NCBI RefSeq assembly: GCF_039696035.1 | Contig: NZ_CP155567.1 | Coordinates: 2,289,001-2,353,000 of the forward strand | Length of the DNA stretch: 64,000 bases | Direction of reading: 5' to 3' | Origin: Microbulbifer sp. SAOS-129_SWC | GTDB taxonomy: Bacteria > Pseudomonadota > Gammaproteobacteria > Pseudomonadales > Cellvibrionaceae | Translations under genes and position numbers: made by a program | Shown: piece after piece, positions 14,743 through 21,408 of the stretch | How positions within the stretch are numbered: the stretch's first letter is position 1 | How the letters are laid out: every line of letters starts with the position of its first letter | The notes under the pieces: model-generated | The model's database searches: none | What the model was told of the DNA's origin: nothing | The model's input: only the letters and a program-made list of their open reading frames with translations

Positions 14743-15597
14743 ATGCGTATCGATTTGGAAATGCCGAGCTTTGAGGGCGTCGGCAAAGGGCAGAAAGGTC
14801 TGATCAAGATGCCGATCGGTCGCCGCTATCACAGCTGTGACCTGACCTATTCCGGCTGCACCCTGGCCGAAATGGAGTTCACCCTAAAGCTGAACGGCAA
14901 GGTTTTTCAGACCTTCAGCGGTGCCCAGCGCGACGCGCTGAACCAATATTTCGGCCTGGAAGCTGCCGCCGGTGTACTGCACATTCCGTTCGACCGCCAG
15001 CGCCTGCTGCAGCGCGAACAGATGGAATCCACCGCGATTAACACCGGCGTCGCCGACAAGGCCGGGAACATCATCAAAACGTTCACGCTAGAGGTGAAAG
15101 TGGATTCGGGCGCGGCCGGCCCGGTTGCCCTGAGCCTGGATGCCGAAATGTCCGATCCGGTCGCCGGTGGCCCGGGCCTGATTCCGTACATCCACCGCGA
15201 AGACCGCAGCACCGCCGGTGCCGGCTGGTTCACGATCTCCGACTTCGACAAGAATGTCCCGGAGCGCCTGCTGCTGCAGCGCGCCACTTTCATTCCGTCC
15301 ACCGGTCAGATCGACGGCGCCGAAGTGTGGCGCGAGAACCGCGCGGAGTGGCAGCGCAACACCACCCGCAACCAGCGCAAGCAGAAAAACGGCAAGCGCG
15401 TGCCGCAATCTGGATACTGGAGCATCGACACCGAGGAACTCGGCTTCGGTGGCAACACTATTCCGCTATCCCTGGTGGATCAGGAAACCGGACAGGTGGT
15501 GCAAAACGGCGTTCAGGACTTCCGCATCAAGCTCGATGCGTCCGAAGCCATGAACGTGACCGCACTGCTGGAAACCATCGGCGTAATGGGCCGATAA
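14743..15597 (+). CDS. Major capsid protein, PM2 P2-like double jelly roll
   Basis: 284 residues; PM2 P2 is about 269. The N-terminal region aligns by eye with my memory of P2: MR at the start, IKMPIGRRYHSCDLTYSGCT against the P2 stretch IKLPIGQTYEVIDLRYSG, then a strand like LKLNGKVFQTFSG. The end, DFRIKLDASEAMNVTALLETIG, corresponds to the final jelly-roll strands. This trimeric protein builds the pseudo T=21-type icosahedral shell around an internal membrane in PM2. It sits in the expected place after small membrane proteins. It is the strongest evidence for the type of this prophage. Confidence 0.82.
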   Translation: MRIDLEMPSFEGVGKGQKGLIKMPIGRRYHSCDLTYSGCTLAEMEFTLKLNGKVFQTFSGAQRDALNQYFGLEAAAGVLHIPFDRQRLLQREQMESTAINTGVADKAGNIIKTFTLEVKVDSGAAGPVALSLDAEMSDPVAGGPGLIPYIHREDRSTAGAGWFTISDFDKNVPERLLLQRATFIPSTGQIDGAEVWRENRAEWQRNTTRNQRKQKNGKRVPQSGYWSIDTEELGFGGNTIPLSLVDQETGQVVQNGVQDFRIKLDASEAMNVTALLETIGVMGR

Positions 15598-15606
15598 GGG
15601 GGCACC

Positions 15607-15930
15607 GTGGGAACCATCACAGATGGGGTTTTCGGGTTCCTGGATAAGGGGCTCGACCTGTACGCGCAAAAGGAGTTCGGCAGCGCCGGCGGTCAAGTGG
15701 CGACCACCACGGCACCGAATACCGGCGCTGTCGCCAACGGCTCCCCGGCGCGGATCGCGGACGTAAACGCGACCGTCAGCCCGGTCAGCGGCCCAGATCC
15801 CCAGGTGCAGGGCGGCGGCGCTTCTGAAAATGTGGTGATCGCCGGCCTGACCTTCAACCGGTCGCTTCTGACGCTGTCGGTCGTGGCGTTTATCGCGTGG
15901 GCCGTGCTCAAGGGGGCGAAAGGTGGCTAA
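15607..15930 (+). CDS. Virion membrane protein candidate, C-terminal helix (107 aa)
   Basis: Starts with GTG 15607 after AAGGGGGCACC. It has an N-terminal amphipathic part (VFGFLDKGLDLYAQ), a long alanine/threonine/proline-rich low-complexity middle and one C-terminal transmembrane helix (LLTLSVVAFIAWAVL) capped by KGAKGG. The layout (soluble head, flexible linker, tail anchor) recurs in the next two genes. It is probably one of the proteins embedded in the internal membrane of the virion. It overlaps the next gene by 8 bp. Confidence 0.6.
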   Translation: MGTITDGVFGFLDKGLDLYAQKEFGSAGGQVATTTAPNTGAVANGSPARIADVNATVSPVSGPDPQVQGGGASENVVIAGLTFNRSLLTLSVVAFIAWAVLKGAKGG

Positions 15931-16150
15931 TCCGCTGGCGCTGCTGAATACCGGCGGGGGTGGCTTTTCCGGTTCCTCTGGCGTCACGGATCAGTCAGCG
16001 ACGACTGCCACCAGCTCGACCGGCACCAAAAATATAGGCCTGGGTGGCAACCCCAACGCGGCCGGCCGCGCAGTGGAAAAGGTGTTCACCAATCCGCTGT
16101 TGCTGCTGGCCGTGGTGGTGATTGCCTGGCTGTTTTTCCGGGGGCGCTGA
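15923..16150 (+). CDS. Virion membrane protein candidate, C-terminal helix (75 aa)
   Basis: Starts with GTG 15923 inside the end of the previous gene, with GGGGG-rich sequence upstream. It is a glycine/serine/threonine-rich N-terminal two thirds followed by one C-terminal transmembrane helix (NPLLLLAVVVIAWLFF) and a basic cap (RGR). Same tail-anchored design as its neighbours. A TATAGGCC motif lies inside it (16033). Confidence 0.58.
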   Translation: MANPLALLNTGGGGFSGSSGVTDQSATTATSSTGTKNIGLGGNPNAAGRAVEKVFTNPLLLLAVVVIAWLFFRGR

Positions 16151-16151
16151 T

Positions 16152-16667
16152 ATGGGTTTTTTCGATTCCAAGAAAACCACCAAAAACGAAAATATCACCA
16201 ACGACTACACCACCACGACAGCCGATAACCGCATCAACGAGCAAGACCTCGCTGATAACGCAATCGGCATCGGTGGCGACGTTGGCGGTACTCTCACAAT
16301 CAATACCACTGACCAGGGGGCAGTGTCGGCCGGTAAGGAATTGAGCCTTGCCGCGCTCGACTATTCCAATGATTCGCTAGAGGGGGCGTTGTCGTTTGGC
16401 AGCGACGCGCTAAACGGTGCCCTGGGCCTCGGTGAAACGGCGATCCTGTCGCAACAGGAACTCGCCAACCATGCGATTGACCAGGTAAGCACCGCCAGTG
16501 CCGTTAATGCGCAGAACTACAGCGATGGCCTGTCCCAGGTACTGAGCTTTGCCCGCTCCGCCAATACCAGCGAAGACGGCCAGCTTTCCCAGGGACTCAT
16601 CAAATGGGGCGCCCTGGTACTGATTTTTGTATTGACCATTCCGTATCTGTCCAAGGTGATTAAATGA
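16152..16667 (+). CDS. Tail-anchored structural protein (171 aa)
   Basis: The ATG at 16152, one base after the previous stop codon, is preceded by GGGGGCG. The N-terminus is basic, then a long threonine/asparagine-rich region. The middle has repeated A-L-(D/N)-x-(S/G) units (LAALDYSNDSLEGALSFGS, then DALNGALGLG) that look like a stalk or coiled fibre. It ends with one transmembrane helix (LIKWGALVLIFVLTIPYL). It overlaps the spike gene by 4 bp (ATGA). A vertex stalk or penton-associated membrane protein holding the spike is a reasonable inference. Confidence 0.6.
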   Translation: MGFFDSKKTTKNENITNDYTTTTADNRINEQDLADNAIGIGGDVGGTLTINTTDQGAVSAGKELSLAALDYSNDSLEGALSFGSDALNGALGLGETAILSQQELANHAIDQVSTASAVNAQNYSDGLSQVLSFARSANTSEDGQLSQGLIKWGALVLIFVLTIPYLSKVIK

Positions 16668-18109
16668 GCGCGAGCAATGGCGACGAGCCTATTTTTCTGA
16701 AAGCCGGTGTCAATACCAACGTGCGCGCGCCGGGTGATTTTGTATTCCTGAAAGAGGCGGCGTTCCCGGTTGAGGTAACCATCCACGGCCAGACCGTCAA
16801 GATGGACCCCGGTGAATCTCGCGGTATTCCGCGCAGCAACTACAACGAGCCGGCATTTTCTTCATTCGAGGCAAAAAACACCGGCCCCGCCGATCAGTCG
16901 GTTGTGTTTGTAGTGGGCGAGGGCAGCTATAACAAGGTGATTGTTGACGGTCAGGTCAATATATCGGCGTACGTAAAAACTGCCGCACGCGGCACCGCTG
17001 ACAGTTTGCCCACCGATTACCAGCGCGAAGTCGGGGCGTTGTCGGTGGGTGAGACAGTGATTACAGCGGACACTGCTGACTGGACCGGAACCGGTGTTAA
17101 AGACGTTTCCTATGGGGTGGCCTGTATTTTCAATGGCCTTTTTTATCTGCTCTATGACGATAACACTATCAGCGTAATAGACCCCTATCAGGCGACCGGC
17201 ACTTTTATTAAGCACTACGGGGGCATCGGTTCATTGTGGGGCAGTGCGGGAATGGCGATTAACGAATACGGTGTTGTATACACAAAGGGATCAAGCGGAC
17301 AGATTTTCGCGGGACAAATTGGGGGCACACCTTCCGGGGCGCTTTCTCAGGTCAATACATTCGGCCCGTATGTTGCGACAACCCGTTATGGGTTAATGTG
17401 GTGGAAAGGTCGCCTGTACTCGCTTAACGGGAGCGGAAAAGCGGTGCATAGTTGCGCGCCTGATGGCACCGACATTAAGGTCGAACTTGATCTGACTCCC
17501 TACCTCGACAGCCCCGAGCAGAGCAACGGCGGTGCAGATGTTTTCCTGCACCTGGGTAACGGTGAGGTAATGATCTATGACCATTACGTAACCGGTGTAG
17601 GCGCTTGGAAAAAGTACCACGTAAACGACGCGGGAGTTTTCGAGAGAAAAACCGGCGATGTCAATTCAGAAATGTCGCACGACTCTGGCCGCAGCGCTGA
17701 AGTCTGGCGGGCTCTGACTCCCGATTGTTCGCGGGGCGTTGTCACTTTTTCGGATGCTAGATACCGCATTGCGGAATTTCAGAATGTCACAAGCTATGCG
17801 GAGCTTTACCACCAAAGGCCGGGCGACGCCGCGACCATTGTTAGAAAGCGCGTTCTGGACCCCATTTCGGTTGTCACCACGCGAGTGGGGGACGCTGTTA
17901 TTTATGATTGGGCCGGGTTCGTACTTGGCGACCAGTTCGGCAACTACGCGGATTATTTAACGGGCTATGCCTATGACAATGGCGACGTTGTCCGGACGGT
18001 GGACACCGGCACGCAGACTTTTAGTCGACGCAGCGTCAGCGTTCCAGACCTCGCCGTTTTGGATGGTTCAACCATGACATTTAAGGTTCTGCCGGACATT
18101 TTCGACTAA
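16664..18109 (+). CDS. Probable vertex spike / receptor-binding protein (481 aa)
   Basis: Largest structural gene, placed after the capsid and stalk-like genes as the P1 spike is in PM2-type genomes (335 residues in PM2). Residues about 10-110 look like a small beta domain (FLKAGVNTNVRAPGDF, then VEVTIHGQTVKMDPGES). The rest is strand-rich with repeated Y/W-G turns (YGVACIFNGLFYLLYDDNT, GSAGMAINEYGVVY, GLMWWKGRLYSLNGSG) suggesting a beta-propeller-like receptor head. No signal peptide or transmembrane helix. The base composition is visibly more AT-rich than its neighbours, typical of an exchangeable host-range gene. Its stop overlaps the lysin start by one base. Confidence 0.6.
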   Translation: MSASNGDEPIFLKAGVNTNVRAPGDFVFLKEAAFPVEVTIHGQTVKMDPGESRGIPRSNYNEPAFSSFEAKNTGPADQSVVFVVGEGSYNKVIVDGQVNISAYVKTAARGTADSLPTDYQREVGALSVGETVITADTADWTGTGVKDVSYGVACIFNGLFYLLYDDNTISVIDPYQATGTFIKHYGGIGSLWGSAGMAINEYGVVYTKGSSGQIFAGQIGGTPSGALSQVNTFGPYVATTRYGLMWWKGRLYSLNGSGKAVHSCAPDGTDIKVELDLTPYLDSPEQSNGGADVFLHLGNGEVMIYDHYVTGVGAWKKYHVNDAGVFERKTGDVNSEMSHDSGRSAEVWRALTPDCSRGVVTFSDARYRIAEFQNVTSYAELYHQRPGDAATIVRKRVLDPISVVTTRVGDAVIYDWAGFVLGDQFGNYADYLTGYAYDNGDVVRTVDTGTQTFSRRSVSVPDLAVLDGSTMTFKVLPDIFD

Positions 18110-18624
18110 TGCGCACCGCCGTCGCCGCCCTGGTAACCCTCGCAGCCGGCGCGGCGCTGCTGTTCAGCACCCGCGCCCGCGCCGCGACCCCTGAACCAAA
18201 CATCTCACAGGATGAAATCGACATGACCGAAGACACCCGCCCCCGCGGCATCCGCAACAACAACCCCGGCAATATCGAAGCCGGCGAGCCCTGGCAGGGC
18301 GCCACCGGTGACGATGGCCGGTACCTGGTATTCGAATCACCGCTCTACGGCCTGCGCGCGCTGTCGCGCACCCTGGACACCTACCGGAGCAAATATGGCA
18401 TCAATACTGTGGCGGGCATTATCGACCGCTGGGCGCCGGATATTGAAAACAATACGGCGGCGTACATTGCCCATGTAGCCAGCGCCGTCGGCGTCGCGCC
18501 CCAGGAGCAGCTGCAGCCCGTCCACCGTCTGCCGCTGATCGCCGCTATCGTCCTGCACGAAAACGGCCAGCAGCCCTACAGCGATGCCCTGATCGCGCAG
18601 GCCATCGAGCTGGCGAGGGCGTAA
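18109..18624 (+). CDS. Virion-associated peptidoglycan hydrolase (P5/lysin-like)
   Basis: 171 residues. An N-terminal membrane anchor or signal (AVAALVTLAAGAALLFS, residues 4-20) is followed by a domain with the R-N-N-N-P-G-N-I motif (residues 49-56) and YGLRALSRTLDTYRSKYG. This is the signature of proteins annotated as 'structural protein P5' or lytic-transglycosylase-like in tailless and tailed phages. It probably cuts the peptidoglycan during entry or helps lysis. An active-site glutamate cannot be fixed by eye. It starts at ATG 18109, which overlaps the last base of the spike gene. Confidence 0.7.
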   Translation: MRTAVAALVTLAAGAALLFSTRARAATPEPNISQDEIDMTEDTRPRGIRNNNPGNIEAGEPWQGATGDDGRYLVFESPLYGLRALSRTLDTYRSKYGINTVAGIIDRWAPDIENNTAAYIAHVASAVGVAPQEQLQPVHRLPLIAAIVLHENGQQPYSDALIAQAIELARA

Positions 18625-18626
18625 CG

Positions 18627-18959
18627 GTGAAGTTCCCGCAGGTCAAAATCGACGGCGTGATGGTGCTGGCCCTGCTGGCCGCCGCCGGCCTTGTGTGGCT
18701 GTACAGCAAGCGCGCGGACGCCGCCAAAGCCCTGACGCCCACCAGCGACCAGAACCTCGCCTATAGCGCTGTCAACGCCGTGGGCGACGTGCTGAACGAC
18801 GGCAGCGACAACAACGATTTCTCGCTCGGTTCCTGGATATACGAAGTCACCCACCCGGGCGACGCCGAACTGTTCCTTGGCACTAGCGCCGCAGAGGCCA
18901 GCGGCAACCCCGGCCTCGCCATCATCGACACCAGCAACAACGGGAGCAAATTGAAGTGA
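18627..18959 (+). CDS. Phage membrane protein with N-terminal helix (110 aa)
   Basis: Starts with GTG 18627, 2 bases after the lysin stop codon; AGGGCGTAACG may serve as the binding site. It has one N-terminal transmembrane helix (DGVMVLALLAAAGLVWLYS, residues 9-27) and then a polar, aspartate/asparagine-rich soluble part. Its end overlaps the next gene by 4 bp (GTGA). It is either a virion membrane protein or a lysis accessory of the spanin/antiholin kind. No family was recognised. Confidence 0.58.
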   Translation: MKFPQVKIDGVMVLALLAAAGLVWLYSKRADAAKALTPTSDQNLAYSAVNAVGDVLNDGSDNNDFSLGSWIYEVTHPGDAELFLGTSAAEASGNPGLAIIDTSNNGSKLK

Positions 18960-19312
18960 GCCTATTCGGAAAACTTACCGATTGGATCAGCCCAATCGAC
19001 AAGGGCCTCGATATCGTTGACCAGTTCGTCGTGGACAAGGACAAGCGCGCGGAACTGCGCGCGACCCTGGAGCAGACGCGGGAGCGGTTCAAGCAGCTGC
19101 AGGAGCAGAGCTACCAGCTCGAGCTACAGACGAAAACCGTCCCCTGGATCGACGGCGTGCACAAGATGGGCCGCCAGCTCCTGAGCGTGTTTTCCCTGGG
19201 CGTGGGCGCGCTTCTGCTGCACCTGCACCCCGACATAGACCCGCTGTCCCTCGGCGCTGTCGTCGCACCTGGTGGCATTTACAACCTGATCAAAGGGCGG
19301 GGCAAGCAGTGA
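18956..19312 (+). CDS. Holin-like phage membrane protein (118 aa)
   Basis: Starts with GTG in a GTGA overlap. The N-terminal helical part is charged (KDKRAELRATLEQTRERFKQ). It is followed by V-P-W-I-D-G-V-H-K and a hydrophobic C-terminal half (LLSVFSLGVGALLLHLHP, GAVVAPGGIYNLIKG) that could form two membrane segments. This order (helical cytoplasmic part, then the P-W-x-(D/R)-G/P turn, then membrane hairpin) matches what I recall for 3TM-type phage holins. It follows the lysin and precedes two tiny genes. Confidence 0.55.
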   Translation: MSLFGKLTDWISPIDKGLDIVDQFVVDKDKRAELRATLEQTRERFKQLQEQSYQLELQTKTVPWIDGVHKMGRQLLSVFSLGVGALLLHLHPDIDPLSLGAVVAPGGIYNLIKGRGKQ

Positions 19313-19440
19313 ACGATTTTGACCTGGGAACCTTCCTCTCTGCGGCTGCCGGTGCCGGCGCCGCCTGGGCCGCGATCCGGGCCGATATCGTCAGCCTGCG
19401 CCGCGATGTAAACCGACTACTCGACAAGGTATTTAAGTAA
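19309..19440 (+). CDS. Tiny phage protein (43 aa), possible lysis accessory
   Basis: GTG 19309 lies inside the stop codon of the holin-like gene (GTGA). A short alanine/glycine-rich hydrophobic segment (FLSAAAGAGAAWAAIRADI) is followed by a basic amphipathic helix (SLRRDVNRLLDKVFK). A small membrane-associated peptide next to a holin could be an antiholin or spanin-like partner. This is a guess from position. Its stop codon overlaps the next start (TAATG). Confidence 0.5.
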   Translation: MNDFDLGTFLSAAAGAGAAWAAIRADIVSLRRDVNRLLDKVFK

Positions 19441-19553
19441 TGGCAACACGCAAGAAACCCGCAAAACGCAAAAACACCTGCGCGGTGAAACTCGGCCGCC
19501 TAGGTGGCCTGGCATCGGCCCGCAAGCGTCGCACCAGGAAGCGCCGCAAATAG
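19440..19553 (+). CDS. Highly basic 37-residue phage peptide
   Basis: The ATG overlaps the previous TAA. Seventeen of 37 residues are lysine or arginine, with a central neutral part (VKLGRLGGLASARK) and a terminal RRTRKRRK cluster. It looks like a DNA-condensing or DNA-binding peptide that could neutralise packaged DNA, comparable with small basic virion proteins. It is the last gene of the structural operon, just before a terminator. Confidence 0.58.
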   Translation: MATRKKPAKRKNTCAVKLGRLGGLASARKRRTRKRRK

Positions 19554-19582
19554 GGCTGTACGTCAAAAATCACAAACAAAAA

Positions 19583-19607
19583 GGTGGGCTGCAGCCCGCC
19601 TTTTTTT
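19583..19607 (+). terminator. Terminator of the prophage structural operon
   Basis: GGTGGGC-TGCA-GCCCGCC followed by seven T residues, 29 bp after the last phage gene. The remaining 220 bp to the right repeat are AT-rich and hold no supported gene. Confidence 0.88.
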
Positions 19608-19828
19608 ATGGGCGATATCGGGTTAGGCTGGATTTTTCCCCCTGTAACCCGCGATATTTGAAGTAAATTCGCAGAAATCGCATATATAGCCAAATGTTAT
19701 TAAAAAGAGTAAAAAATACTCATTGCGGCGGGTGATTGAGCAAAAAGGTTGAATTGTGCGCTACAGTCCAGAATGCCCGCTTGATTTTTATAATCGAATT
19801 GATCCGGGCAGGGCGAAAAGTGGCTCTG

Positions 19829-19857
19829 TTATGTCCAATACTGTTTAGTATTCGACA
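19829..19857. repeat. Right attachment-like repeat and 26-bp dyad before the integrase
   Basis: Contains the second copy of the 19-bp prophage-end repeat (19829-19847). It also forms a dyad on its own: left arm TGTCCAATACT (19832-19842), spacer GTTT, right arm AGTATTCGACA (19847-19857), with 10 of 11 bp pairing. The size and shape resemble a tyrosine-recombinase core site. It ends 22 bp before the integrase start. Confidence 0.55.
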
Positions 19858-19878
19858 ATATGGGTTAGGGCGGTTATT

Positions 19879-21183
19879 ATGGGCTTTCCCGCTCAAAACC
19901 GGACTTCAGGCTTCTTTATGGCTATCCCCAGACCCGTGCCGCTGTACCCGACCTATCGCGAACTCAAGGATCTGCGCTTTGGCGACTATCCGGAGATCAA
20001 GGCGCTGCTCGAGTCCGGTGAATCCTGGTGGCTGTCGCACTGGCATTGGGGCCAGGAGTTTTTGCGCTACACCGGCCGCAACAAGTCTGAGCACACCTTT
20101 GCGCGCTTTCGCAATGAAACCGAGCGTTTCCTGTTGTGGGTGTTCCTGATCAAAGGTACTCCCATGGAGCGCCTGCGCAAGGCGGATATCCTCGAGTATG
20201 CCGATTTCTGCTGGCAGCCACCGGAATCCTGGATTTGCCTTGCCAATACCGACAAGTTCGTGCTCAACAATGGCCGCCATGTCCAGAACAAGGCCTGGGC
20301 GCCGTTCAGGCTGAAGCTCCCCAAAAAGAGCACTGTCGAGTCCACTGCGGACAAGCAGTCGGATAAGAAGCCGGACAAGAAAAAGTACCGCCCTTCACAA
20401 CAGACCCTGACGGCCACTTTTACCGGAATTATCGCCTTCTATAAATATCTGATGAATGAGGAGTACCTGTACGGCAATCCTGCGCAGATTGCCAAGGCAG
20501 ATTGCCGTCATTTCATCAGAGATGCCCAGGTCAAGGAAATCCGCCGACTGACGGAATCCCAATGGCGGAACGTGTTCAACACCGCGCTGCAGATGGCCGA
20601 TGAGGATCCGATCTACGAGCGCAGCCTGTTTGTGATCTGCGCGCTGAAGACGCTGTTTCTGCGAATTTCCGAGCTGTCCGAGCGCCCGAATTGGACACCG
20701 GTCATGAGTCATTTCTGGCAGGATTCAGATGGCAACTGGTGGCTCAAGGTGTTCGGCAAGGGGCGTAAACTGCGTGATACCACAGTGCCGGACAGCTTTA
20801 TCGGCTATCTCAAGCGCTATCGCGCCTACCGCGGCCTCAGCCCGCTGCCGTCGACAGGAGAAAATGAGCCGCTGGTGGAGAAAGTTCGCGGCCGCGGCGG
20901 TATGACATCGCGCCAACTTACCCGCATCGTCCAGCAGGTCTTTGATCGAGCCTATGACGAGATGCGCCTGGTTGAGGGCGAAGATAAGGCGCGTAAACTC
21001 AAAGAGGCTTCCACCCACTGGCTGCGCCACACCGGCGCCAGCATGGAGGTCGAACGCGGTCGCGCGCTCAAGGACCTGTCCGAAGATCTGGGGCATTCCA
21101 GTATGGCCACAACCGACAGCGTGTACGTGCAGACTGAAAATCGAGTGCGTGCACGAAGTGGTAAAGGTCGTAGTGTAAATTGA
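19879..21183 (+). CDS. Tyrosine recombinase / integrase, located outside the prophage repeats
   Basis: 434 residues (or 421 from the internal ATG at 19918). All catalytic residues are visible: R262 in LFLRISEL, K in FGKGRK (about 294-297), H380 and R383 in STHWLRHTGAS, H406 in LGHSS and nucleophile Y416 in DSVYVQT. An N-terminal SAM-like core-binding domain covers about 45-200, with a charged linker (155-170, rich in D and K). It should catalyse site-specific strand exchange. Unusually, the right end repeat lies upstream of this gene. Either the integrase belongs to the host locus and is borrowed by the phage, or the true right end lies further downstream. Confidence 0.9.
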   Translation: MGFPAQNRTSGFFMAIPRPVPLYPTYRELKDLRFGDYPEIKALLESGESWWLSHWHWGQEFLRYTGRNKSEHTFARFRNETERFLLWVFLIKGTPMERLRKADILEYADFCWQPPESWICLANTDKFVLNNGRHVQNKAWAPFRLKLPKKSTVESTADKQSDKKPDKKKYRPSQQTLTATFTGIIAFYKYLMNEEYLYGNPAQIAKADCRHFIRDAQVKEIRRLTESQWRNVFNTALQMADEDPIYERSLFVICALKTLFLRISELSERPNWTPVMSHFWQDSDGNWWLKVFGKGRKLRDTTVPDSFIGYLKRYRAYRGLSPLPSTGENEPLVEKVRGRGGMTSRQLTRIVQQVFDRAYDEMRLVEGEDKARKLKEASTHWLRHTGASMEVERGRALKDLSEDLGHSSMATTDSVYVQTENRVRARSGKGRSVN

Positions 21184-21408
21184 ACTCTGCTATAAGTAGT
21201 CGCTCATCGAAAATCAACGCCTATATAGCGTTGACTCTTTCTTAGAGCTTTCGATTGTATTCAAAAAAAATCCAATAATTTAAGCTGCAAAAATTCGTTG
21301 TCGCTCCGTTTTATCACTTCTTATGCGCGGAAAATTGTGGCTAAATCGAGTGGGATCGCCAACTAGTCGAAAGGAAAATCGGAAAGTAACATTCCAAGGA
21401 GAAGGAAA

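Larger units (their letters stand above)
9497..19847. mobile_element. PM2-like (corticovirus-type) tailless prophage, about 10.3 kb
   Basis: Compact element bounded by an imperfect 19-bp direct repeat (9497-9515 and 19829-19847, 17 of 19 matching). It holds a repressor gene reading left, then about 20 genes reading right: early genes, a RepA-like protein, a hairpin-rich origin-like region, a packaging ATPase, a PM2 P2-like major capsid protein, tiny membrane proteins, a spike candidate, a lysin, a holin-like protein and a basic peptide. Gene size, tight overlaps and total length match PM2 (10 kb). All structural genes look intact, so it may be inducible. The only integrase is just outside the right repeat. 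Confidence 0.85.

Noticed and set aside
14500-14832. Minus-strand open frame over the region before the capsid gene
   Set aside because: It overlaps a strong plus-strand terminator and two tiny plus-strand genes with better start signals.
21300-21350. Half of a dif-like site (TTATGCGC) downstream of the integrase
   Set aside because: Only one arm resembles dif and the other arm and spacer do not fit. It was also considered as an alternative prophage end, but it shares only about 7 bp with the left flank.
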